Below, in pieces: positions 1-5,775 of a stretch of DNA of 5,998 bases. Location of the stretch: assembly GCA_964535315.1 (NCBI GenBank), contig CAZHTS010000143.1, positions 1 through 5,998 of the forward strand, given 5' to 3'. The notes under the pieces were generated by a model. That model saw only the letters and a program-made list of their open reading frames with translations. It had not been told where the DNA came from and made no database searches. This DNA comes from CAZHTS01 sp964535315 (GTDB lineage: Bacteria > Chloroflexota > Anaerolineae > Anaerolineales > Anaerolineaceae). The translations under genes were made by a program, and so were the position numbers. Position 1 is the stretch's first letter. Each line of letters opens with the position of its first letter.

Positions 1-386
1 GCGTTGAAGGTCAGGGTGGCGGCGGGCAAGTCTGCTCCGGGCAACAGCCCGGAGCCCGATCCGGGCAATAGCCCGGATTTGACCAGCGCCTGAAAGCCGT
101 TGCAGATGCCGATGACCGGTTTACCCTGCTCGATGAAAGCGTGCACCTCGTCGGCGAAGTAGTGCAGCAGATCGAGCGCCAGCAGTTTGCCGGCGCCCAG
201 GGCGTCGGCGTAGGAAAAGCCGCCGGGTACAACCAGCAGTTGATAATCCTGCCAGCGCCGTTCGCCGGCGCGCAGTTGGTTGATGGGTACCACTTCAGGT
301 TGGGCGCCGGCCAGTTCGAACGCCTGGGCGGCGTCCTGGTCGCGGTTGGTGCCGGGGGCAAAGAGGATCAGGGCTTTGGGCTGCAT
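1..386 (-). CDS. purQ: PurQ, glutaminase subunit of FGAM synthase (partial, 3' end outside window)
   Basis: This is the class I glutamine amidotransferase subunit that hydrolyses glutamine and passes ammonia to PurL, which converts FGAR to FGAM in the cytoplasm. The first 128 residues are present and the frame is still open at base 1. Visible motifs are the N-terminal strand and PGTNRDQDAA (11-20), the oxyanion-strand region PGGFSYADALGAG (54-66), and the nucleophile elbow GICNGFQALV (93-102) with catalytic Cys95. The His-Glu part of the triad lies outside the window. The ATG at 386 is chosen because AGGAG (398-394) sits 7 nt upstream and conserved sequence begins immediately. The gene starts 10 nt after purL ends, so both are probably co-translated. 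One oddity is an 8-residue tandem duplication after the elbow (residues 104-119, SGLLPGSG then SGLLPGAD). Family assignment is secure; the C-terminal half is unseen. Confidence 0.96.
   Translation of the reverse strand, partial: MQPKALILFAPGTNRDQDAAQAFELAGAQPEVVPINQLRAGERRWQDYQLLVVPGGFSYADALGAGKLLALDLLHYFADEVHAFIEQGKPVIGICNGFQALVKSGLLPGSGSGLLPGADLPAATLTFN
30..77 (-). repeat. 24-bp in-frame tandem duplication inside purQ
   Basis: Two adjacent 24-nt units (77-54 and 53-30) encode SGLLPGSG and SGLLPGAD. The first 18 nt of the units differ at one base (CTA versus CTG, both Leu). Each unit contains a perfect 7-bp inverted repeat, TCCGGGC / GCCCGGA, around a 4-nt loop (arms 36-42 with 47-53, and 60-66 with 71-77). 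The duplication falls just after the catalytic Cys elbow, where PurQ proteins normally have a single LLPG-like segment followed by a variable loop. It keeps the reading frame, so the gene looks intact. Confidence 0.85.
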
Positions 387-393
387 ACGTTTT

Positions 394-399
394 CTCCTA
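394..399 (-). promoter_or_regulatory. purQ ribosome binding site overlapping the purL stop codon
   Basis: On the minus strand the purL stop TAG (399-397) shares its last two bases with AGGAG (398-394). The purQ ATG follows after a 7-nt spacer. Ribosomes finishing purL therefore cover the purQ initiation region, an arrangement that usually indicates translational coupling and matched subunit levels. The site also fixes the purQ start. Confidence 0.8.
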
Positions 400-3291
400 A
401 AGCGGTTTTTGCCAGGCGGCCACCAGTTGGGCCACGGGTACGTCCAGCAGAGTCCGGTCGTGCTGCCGTACGGTCAGGTTCGGGCGGGCGCCCACCCGTC
501 CCAGGCAGGCGCAGGGCTGGCCGGCCAGAGTTTCTTCAAACGCCTGCCGGTCGGCGGGGGTGACTTCGACCAGCAGGCAGCCGGTCGTTTCGGCAAACAG
601 GCTGCGCAGCGCCTCTTCGTCGCCGGGCAGGGCCAACTCGAGCCCCAACCGGCCGGCGATGCACATCTCTGCGGCGGCAACCGCCAGCCCTCCTTCGCTC
701 AGGTCGTGACAGGCGGCCACCAGATGGCGGCGCATGGCGTGGTTCAGCGCGGCATACCGTGCGGGGGTGCTGCGTTCCAGCGCCGGGACGCCTTCTGCGA
801 CGCGCTGCCCGGCGGGGCACACCAGGTTGTAATGACTGCCGCCGAAGACGCCGCCGGGCTGACCGAGGCGATAGAGCAGGTTGCCGGGTGTTTTCAAGTC
901 GAGGGTTACGGCGTTTTGCCAGTCGTCCATCACCCCCAGCGCCGAAATCAACAGGGTGGGCGGGATGGCATGCCGCTGTCCGTCCACGCCGAGATATTCG
1001 TTGTTGAAGGAATCCTTACCCGAGATAAACGGCGCGGCGTACAGCACGGCGCCTTCATAACAGGCGCGCGCCGCCTCGACCAGTTCGCCGAGCGTCTCGG
1101 GGCGCAGTGGATCGCCCCAACAGAAGTTATCCAACAGGGCAATGCGCTGCGGGTCGGCGCCGGTCGCCACGGCGTTGCGGACGGCCTCATCGATGGCGTT
1201 GAGCGCCATCTGGCGGGCGTCACGTTTGCCGTATTCGGGGTTGAGCCCGGCCGAGAGCACCAACGCCTGGCGGCCCCGGCTGCCCAACGGTCTGAGCACC
1301 ACGGCGTCGGCCGGGCCATCGCTGGCGGCGCCCACCAGCGGTTTGACCAGCGTGCCGCCCTGCACCTCATGATCGTAGATGCGGATCACGCCGGCCTTTG
1401 AAGCGATGTTGGCGTGCCCCAGCAGCGCCAGCAGCAGGGCGGGGTAATCGTGGGGTGGGGCAGGCAGCACGCCGCGCTGCCCGGCGGCGCAGGCCGGCGG
1501 CGCGATGCGGGCGGTGAGACGGCGCTGCGGCAGCCCGTGGTGCAGGAAGTGATTGTCCAGGTCGAGCACGGTCTGTTCGCCATAACACATGCGCAGCCGG
1601 CCGCTGCGTTCGAAGACGCCGATGTCGGTCCATTCGACGTCGTAGCGGGCGCACAGGGCCTGCAATTCGGCCAGGTTTTCGGGCGGGACGGCCAGCACCA
1701 TGCGCTCCTGCGCCTCCGAAAGCCAGATTTCCCACGGCGCCAGGCCGGGGTATTTGAGCGGGACGCGCTCGAGTTGTACGGCGGCGCCCAGTTCGGCAGA
1801 CATCTCGCCCACCGCCGAGGACAACCCGCCGGCGCCGCAGTCGGTGATGGCGTGGTACAGGCGCCGGTCGCGGGCCAGCAGGGTCACGTCGATGACGCCT
1901 TTTTCGACCACCGGCGCGCCAATCTGCACCGAAGCGCCGGCCACCTCGCCGGTCTGGGCATCCATAGTCATTGAGGAAAAGGTGGCGCCGCGCAGACCGT
2001 CACGCCCGGTGCGGCCGCCGATGACCAGGATGTGATCGCCCGGCAGCGGGGCGCGCGGGTGGGCGCCGATGGGGGCGATGCCCACACAGCCGCAAAAGAC
2101 GAGTGGGTTGGCGATGTAGCCGGGGTCAAACCACAACGCCCCGCTGACGGTGGGCAGCCCGATCTTGTTGCCGTAATCCTGCACCCCGGCGACCACGCCA
2201 GAGAGGATGCGCCGGGGGTGGAGCACGCCGGCCGGGATTTCGGCAAAACCGGCCTGCTGCGGCCCAAAACACAACACGTCGGTGGCCGCCACCGGTTTGG
2301 CCGAAACGCCCAACACGTCACGGATCACGCCGCCCACGCCGGTGTTGGCGCCGCCGAAGGGCTCGATGGCCGAGGGGTGGTTGTGGGTCTCGACCTTAAA
2401 GGAGACCTCGTTGGCGCCGTCGTATTCGACGATGCCGGCGTTATCGACGAAGGCCGAACGCACCCAGGGAGCGTGGATGGCCTCGCTGGCGGCGCGGATG
2501 GTGGCGGCAAACAGATTGTCGATGGTTTCCGTCCCCTGCGGGCCCTCGACCTGAATCCGGGCCTTGAAGGTCTTGTGTACGCAGTGCTCGCTCCACGTCT
2601 GGGCGATCATTTCGAATTCGACGTCGCTCAGGTCGCGCCCTTCCGCCTGGCAATAGCGCTGGATGGCCTGCATTTCGGCCAGATCGAGGGCGGCGCGGCG
2701 CTGCTGCGAGACGGCCAACAGTTCTTCGGGCGACAACTGGCGCAGCGCAAGGGTCTCGACCACCTGGCTGGCCTCGGCCGGGGCCGGGAAGGCCGGCTCG
2801 ATCTCACCCAACGTGTAGCGTTGGATGACGGGGTTGGCCAGCAGGCGGCCGGCCAGCAGGTGACAGTCCTCTTCGCTCAACTGCGGCCCACTGACCACAA
2901 AGCGCAGCCCGCTCGAGGCAGCCTGGACACCCTGCACGCCCAGCAAATGGGCGGCGCGCACGATCTGCTCGGCGACCGGGTCGGTCACGCCGGGGCGCAG
3001 GGCAACATCGATGATGCGTTCGCCGGGCGGCGGATGAGCGACGCCGGGCCGGGAAACTTCAATCGCCTGCGTGACCGGGTCGTGTAGCAGGCGATGGCTG
3101 AGCAAATCAATTTCGTCGGGGGCGAGCTGGCCCTGGATGAAGTAGAGGTCAAAGCAACGGATGGCCATGACGGCCGGCAAACCCAGGGCGTGCGCGTCGT
3201 GTAACAAGGCGGTGGAACGCGGGTCCTGGGGGGTGAGGGAACGGACGATAAAGCGATAAACCGCCGGTTCCCGCGGCGCAGGAATATCCAT
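397..3291 (-). CDS. purL: PurL with two N-terminal PurS-like domains (PurS-PurS-PurL fusion), FGAM synthase synthetase subunit
   Basis: The 964-residue protein catalyses the ATP-dependent amination of FGAR to FGAM using ammonia from PurQ. Residues 10-80 and 92-162 are two PurS-like domains, each ending in a matching segment (LLHDPVTQAIEV, LLANPVIQRYTL). Residues about 184-245 form the linker region with the catalytic-His motif TWSEHCVHKTFK (232-243). Two AIRS-type halves follow. The first contains ETHNHPSAIEPFGGA (301-315), GGRTGRDGLRGATFSS (425-440) and SEAQERM (525-531). The second contains YDHEVQGGTLVKPL (639-652), NFCWGDP (722-728), PFISGKDSFNNEY (754-766) and HDLSEGGLA (862-870). Small PurL is usually about 600-750 residues and large PurL about 1,300; this falls between because PurS is fused but the glutaminase is not. 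The ATG at 3291 has AAGAGG (3302-3297) 5 nt upstream, and a promoter precedes it. No frameshift or missing core motif was seen. No separate purS lies in the window. Confidence 0.97.
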   Translation of the reverse strand: MDIPAPREPAVYRFIVRSLTPQDPRSTALLHDAHALGLPAVMAIRCFDLYFIQGQLAPDEIDLLSHRLLHDPVTQAIEVSRPGVAHPPPGERIIDVALRPGVTDPVAEQIVRAAHLLGVQGVQAASSGLRFVVSGPQLSEEDCHLLAGRLLANPVIQRYTLGEIEPAFPAPAEASQVVETLALRQLSPEELLAVSQQRRAALDLAEMQAIQRYCQAEGRDLSDVEFEMIAQTWSEHCVHKTFKARIQVEGPQGTETIDNLFAATIRAASEAIHAPWVRSAFVDNAGIVEYDGANEVSFKVETHNHPSAIEPFGGANTGVGGVIRDVLGVSAKPVAATDVLCFGPQQAGFAEIPAGVLHPRRILSGVVAGVQDYGNKIGLPTVSGALWFDPGYIANPLVFCGCVGIAPIGAHPRAPLPGDHILVIGGRTGRDGLRGATFSSMTMDAQTGEVAGASVQIGAPVVEKGVIDVTLLARDRRLYHAITDCGAGGLSSAVGEMSAELGAAVQLERVPLKYPGLAPWEIWLSEAQERMVLAVPPENLAELQALCARYDVEWTDIGVFERSGRLRMCYGEQTVLDLDNHFLHHGLPQRRLTARIAPPACAAGQRGVLPAPPHDYPALLLALLGHANIASKAGVIRIYDHEVQGGTLVKPLVGAASDGPADAVVLRPLGSRGRQALVLSAGLNPEYGKRDARQMALNAIDEAVRNAVATGADPQRIALLDNFCWGDPLRPETLGELVEAARACYEGAVLYAAPFISGKDSFNNEYLGVDGQRHAIPPTLLISALGVMDDWQNAVTLDLKTPGNLLYRLGQPGGVFGGSHYNLVCPAGQRVAEGVPALERSTPARYAALNHAMRRHLVAACHDLSEGGLAVAAAEMCIAGRLGLELALPGDEEALRSLFAETTGCLLVEVTPADRQAFEETLAGQPCACLGRVGARPNLTVRQHDRTLLDVPVAQLVAAWQKPL

Positions 3292-3323
3292 AAATACCTC
3301 TTGGCGGAGGAGATTTTAAGGAG

Positions 3324-3352
3324 ATTATACCTGTCCCGGCGGGCGTTGTCTA
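3324..3352 (-). promoter_or_regulatory. Near-consensus sigma-70-type promoter for purL-purQ
   Basis: On the minus strand TAGACA (3352-3347, 5 of 6 matches to TTGACA) is followed by exactly 17 bp and then a perfect TATAAT (3329-3324). Transcription would start near 3317, giving a leader of about 26 nt before the purL ATG at 3291. The element lies in the 88-bp purB-purL gap, just after the hairpin over the purB stop. An alternative -35, TTGACT (3357-3352), has a 22-bp spacer and is less likely. An 8-nt direct repeat, AATCTCCT (3326-3319 and 3315-3308), covers the end of the -10 and the probable start site; it could be an operator but I recognise no known one. Confidence 0.75.
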
Positions 3353-3356
3353 GTCA

Positions 3357-3396
3357 ACGGTGCGCAGTGGAAGGCGCTTCTATCCCTGCGCACCGT
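3357..3396 (-). terminator. Strong hairpin spanning the purB stop codon, candidate terminator or mRNA stabiliser
   Basis: The arms ACGGTGCGCAG (3396-3386) and CTGCGCACCGT (3367-3357) are perfectly complementary over 11 bp. A further GGA/TCC pairing inside continues the stem after a one-base bulge, leaving an 11-nt loop that holds the purB stop TAG (3382-3380). The last codons of purB form the upstream arm. No T-run follows, so it is not a classical intrinsic terminator. The promoter for purL begins immediately downstream, which fits a boundary between two transcription units. It could instead protect the purB mRNA 3' end or slow read-through. The hairpin is certain; the role is inferred. Confidence 0.45.
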
Positions 3397-4795
3397 CTGA
3401 CGGCGGTGACACGGCGGCCCGGATTTCTGCGGCCAGCCGGCGGGCGCGTTCGGGGGCGATGCCCACGTAAGCGCTCACCTGCATCAGCGTCTCCAGTTCG
3501 GGGGCGGCGATCCAGCGCGTGATGGCGGGGTCGTCTTGCAGCCGGGCGGCCAGGTCGTTGGGGTGACCGGCCTGCACCTGCTGCCAGGCGGCCAGGGCGT
3601 GCTGGCGCAGGCATTCGTGCATCTCCTGCCGGTCGGCGCCCAGGCGGGCGGCGGCCATCATCACCCGCTCGGTGGCGGCAAAGGGCGCATAGGCCGCCAG
3701 GTTGCGCCGGATGGCTTCGTCACGCACCACCAACCCCTCGAGGATGCGCTGCGCCGTGCGCAGCAGTTCATCCACGATCAAAAAGGCCTCGGGCAGCAGC
3801 GTGCGCCGGTTGGCGCTGTCGTCCAGGGTGCGCTCGAGCAGTGAGTGGGCGGCGTTGCCCCACGCCACCTGCGGCATGACCGAGAGCGCTCGCGCCAGCG
3901 AGTCGATCTTCTCGGCGTTGATCGGGTTGCGTTTGAAGGGCATGGCCGACGAACCGACCTGCTTCTTGCCAAACGGCTCGCTCAGTTCGCCCACCGGCGG
4001 GGATTGCAGCAGACGCAGGTCGAAGGCCAGTTTGTACAACGAAGCGCCCAACCCGGCCAGGGCGGCGAGCAGGGTGTAATCTTGTTTGCGCGGGTAGGTC
4101 TGGGTGGCGATTGGGTAGAACGGCAGATCCAGGGCGGCGCTCAGGCGCTGTTCAAAGGCCTCGACCCGTTCGCTGCCCAGCAGATCGGCGTAAGCCGCGG
4201 CGGTGCCGACCGCCCCCTTGAAGCCCTTGCCGCGCACCTCGGACTGCAGGGCGGTCAGCGTCTGCCAGTCGACCAGCAGATCCTGGGCGTAGCTCGCCAG
4301 GCGATATCCCAGAGTGGAGGGTTCGGCCGGCTGTAGATGGGTGAAGGCCATCACCGGCGTGTCGGCATTTTGCTCCATCTTTGCGACCAGCGCCAGCAGC
4401 ACGTCTTTGAGCCGCGCACAGACCAGCGCCAGCGCCTGGCGCAGACGCAGCGCGTCGGCGTTGTCTTCGATGTCCATCGATGTGGCGCCCAGGTGCAGCG
4501 CCCCGCCGCCCAACGGGCACTGTTCGGCAAAGGTCTTCAACTCGGCCATCAGGTCGTGATGGATTTCAGCCTCAATCTCCAGGGCGCGGGCGATATCAAT
4601 CTCGTCGGCGTGCGCCTCCAATTCGGCCAGCTGTTCGGGGCGCACCAGCCCGAAATCCAGTTGCACGCGTGCCAGGGCGACCCAGATGCGCCGCCAGAGC
4701 AGCCGTTTCTGGCGCTCGCTCCACAGGGAGCGCATTTCTGGGCTGGCGTAGCGCCAGGTGAAGGGGGAGAGGTACTGATCGTAATCCTGTGACAT
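3380..4795 (-). CDS. purB: PurB, adenylosuccinate lyase
   Basis: This 471-residue cytoplasmic enzyme of the fumarase/aspartase superfamily releases fumarate twice in purine synthesis: from SAICAR to give AICAR, and from adenylosuccinate to give AMP. It normally acts as a homotetramer with shared active sites. Visible motifs are HHDLMAELKTF (79-89), HLGATSMDIEDNAD (101-114) with substrate-binding Thr105-Ser106, AFTHLQPAEPSTLGYRL (150-166) with the conserved His153, and the superfamily signature GSSAMPFKRNP (281-291) with the catalytic-loop serine. The length is normal for the family. AEPST in place of the usual AEPTT and the short polar tail PPSDGAQG are minor differences. The ATG at 4795 is supported by GAGG (4805-4802) 6 nt upstream. 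The gene follows the radical SAM gene after 21 bp and is separated from purL by 88 bp containing a hairpin and a promoter. Superfamily membership is certain; PurB rather than another lyase is supported by the motifs and by the purL-purQ neighbours. Confidence 0.96.
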   Translation of the reverse strand: MSQDYDQYLSPFTWRYASPEMRSLWSERQKRLLWRRIWVALARVQLDFGLVRPEQLAELEAHADEIDIARALEIEAEIHHDLMAELKTFAEQCPLGGGALHLGATSMDIEDNADALRLRQALALVCARLKDVLLALVAKMEQNADTPVMAFTHLQPAEPSTLGYRLASYAQDLLVDWQTLTALQSEVRGKGFKGAVGTAAAYADLLGSERVEAFEQRLSAALDLPFYPIATQTYPRKQDYTLLAALAGLGASLYKLAFDLRLLQSPPVGELSEPFGKKQVGSSAMPFKRNPINAEKIDSLARALSVMPQVAWGNAAHSLLERTLDDSANRRTLLPEAFLIVDELLRTAQRILEGLVVRDEAIRRNLAAYAPFAATERVMMAAARLGADRQEMHECLRQHALAAWQQVQAGHPNDLAARLQDDPAITRWIAAPELETLMQVSAYVGIAPERARRLAAEIRAAVSPPSDGAQG

Positions 4796-4816
4796 GAGAC
4801 ACCTCGGGGGAGATTT

Positions 4817-5689
4817 TTAAAACAGGCTGAGTTGTTGTTCGCTGACGGGCGGTTGATAGCGCAGCACGTGAGTGGCGAGGCCCAGGCGGGCGCACAACTG
4901 GTCGCAATACTGCGCCAGGCGGCGGTATCGGCGCGCCGGGCAGCCGTATTGTTGACCGTAAGCGCGTTCGTATTGCGCCCGCAGGCCAGGAAAGAGCCGG
5001 TCGAGCTGCTCGTAGTAGTAGGCGCGCTGCCGGTCGCGCAGCGACATGCCAAACCAGGGGATGATGAACTGCCCGCCGTGTGCGGCGGTTTGCTCGATGA
5101 TGGCGCCGATGTTGGCCTCGTTGTCCTCGAGAAAGGGCAAGACGGGCATGAGCGTCACCCCGGTCAGAATGCCCTGCCCGGCCAGCGCCGCCATTGCCCG
5201 CAGGCGGGCGGAGGGCAGCGGGGCGCCCGGTTCGATGCGCCGCGCCAGTTCGTCGTCCACCGTGGTCAGGGTGAAGCAGACCCCGGCGTAGACTCGCCCA
5301 ACGTCCTGCAACACATCGATGTCGCGCAGCACCAGGTCGCTTTTGGTGATGAGAAAGGCCGGGAAAGCGTGGCGGGCGATGACCTGCAGCGCCCGGCGGG
5401 TGAGTTCGTAACGCCGTTCGGCCGGGGTGTAGGGATCGCTCATCGATCCAAAGCCGATGGCGCCCTTGACGCGTTTGCGCGGCAGTTCTTTCTCCAGCAG
5501 TTCAATGGCGTTGACCTTGACCAGCACGTCGTGAAAGTTCTCGATGCCGTAGCATTCGCTGCGCGAGTCGCAGTAGATGCACTGGTGTTCACAGCCGCGG
5601 TACAGGTTGAGGTTGTATTTGAGGCCGAAGATGCGGTCATCGCCGCGCACCGTGGCGAGCAGGGTTTTGGCTTGAATCTCGTGGATCAT
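4817..5689 (-). CDS. SPL-like (COG1533-type) radical SAM protein with a C-terminal sliding-clamp-like peptide
   Basis: This 290-residue protein (from the ATG at 5689) resembles the spore photoproduct lyase-like group of radical SAM proteins, most of which have no proven reaction. The iron-sulfur cluster motif is CEHQCIYC (33-40: Cys33, Cys37, Cys40, a CxxxCxxC pattern), preceded by LNLYRG. Further family-like segments are GFGSMSDPYTPAERRYELTR (79-98), LITKSDLVLRDIDVL (113-127), RIEPGAPLPSARL (151-163), GVTLMPVLPFLEDNEANI (177-194) and GMSLRDRQRAYYY (214-226). The last five residues are QLSLF (286-290), matching the bacterial beta-clamp binding consensus. The frame stays open upstream to 5950, but that extension is repeat DNA. 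Conserved sequence begins near MIHEIQAKTLLATV, so I chose 5689; an ATG at 5719 (300 residues) is possible, and neither has a strong ribosome binding site. It lies 21 bp before purB and is likely co-transcribed. The family is well supported; substrate and function are unknown. Confidence 0.9.
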   Translation of the reverse strand: MIHEIQAKTLLATVRGDDRIFGLKYNLNLYRGCEHQCIYCDSRSECYGIENFHDVLVKVNAIELLEKELPRKRVKGAIGFGSMSDPYTPAERRYELTRRALQVIARHAFPAFLITKSDLVLRDIDVLQDVGRVYAGVCFTLTTVDDELARRIEPGAPLPSARLRAMAALAGQGILTGVTLMPVLPFLEDNEANIGAIIEQTAAHGGQFIIPWFGMSLRDRQRAYYYEQLDRLFPGLRAQYERAYGQQYGCPARRYRRLAQYCDQLCARLGLATHVLRYQPPVSEQQLSLF

Positions 5690-5709
5690 AACGTTTTTGA
5701 CTCTTTTCC

Positions 5710-5740
5710 ATTCTAACATCTTCAATCTTTTTTGCGCCAA
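5710..5740 (-). promoter_or_regulatory. Possible promoter of the radical SAM-purB unit
   Basis: An AT-richer stretch precedes the radical SAM gene. On the minus strand it contains TAGAAT (5715-5710), one mismatch from TATAAT, preceded by TGT as in an extended -10 element. TTGGCG (5740-5735) is a weak -35 candidate with a long 19-bp spacer. Transcription would start near 5703, after the ATG at 5719 and before the ATG at 5689, which would favour the latter as the start. The match is modest, so this is tentative. Confidence 0.35.
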
Positions 5741-5749
5741 CAATCGGCC

Positions 5750-5775
5750 GGGCGAGGGGGGTTGACTCCTCGCCC
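5750..5775. repeat. 8-bp inverted repeat at the junction of unique sequence and the repeat array
   Basis: GGGCGAGG (5750-5757) and CCTCGCCC (5768-5775) are perfectly complementary with a 10-nt spacer containing GGTTGA. The right arm also belongs to the start of the first repeat unit, where it can pair with GGCGGGGGAG just downstream (5778-5787), so two alternative hairpins compete. This marks the left limit of the array, where a left half-palindrome would be expected but appears replaced or eroded. Confidence 0.55.

Noticed and set aside
280..1401. Long open frame on the plus strand, 373 codons
   Set aside because: It lies entirely opposite purQ and purL, has no family-like motifs, and is Gly/Ala/Gln-rich as expected for an antisense shadow of a high-GC gene.
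2032..3087. Plus-strand open frame of 351 codons opposite purL
   Set aside because: It is antisense to the highly conserved PurL coding region, its composition follows the codon bias of purL read backwards, and it has no recognisable domain.
3297..3310. Ribosome-site-sequestering hairpin before purL
   Set aside because: Only four base pairs (CCTC with GAGG) can form, too weak to claim a riboswitch or thermosensor.
3352..3357. TTGACT as the -35 box of the purL promoter
   Set aside because: The spacer to TATAAT would be 22 bp. TAGACA, which overlaps it by one base, gives the optimal 17 bp.
3845..4336. Plus-strand open frame of 163 codons opposite purB
   Set aside because: It is an antisense shadow of purB with no motif and no supporting ribosome binding site.
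4832..5716. Plus-strand open frame of 294 codons opposite the radical SAM gene
   Set aside because: It mirrors almost the full radical SAM gene, which has clear iron-sulfur and family motifs. The plus-strand product has none.
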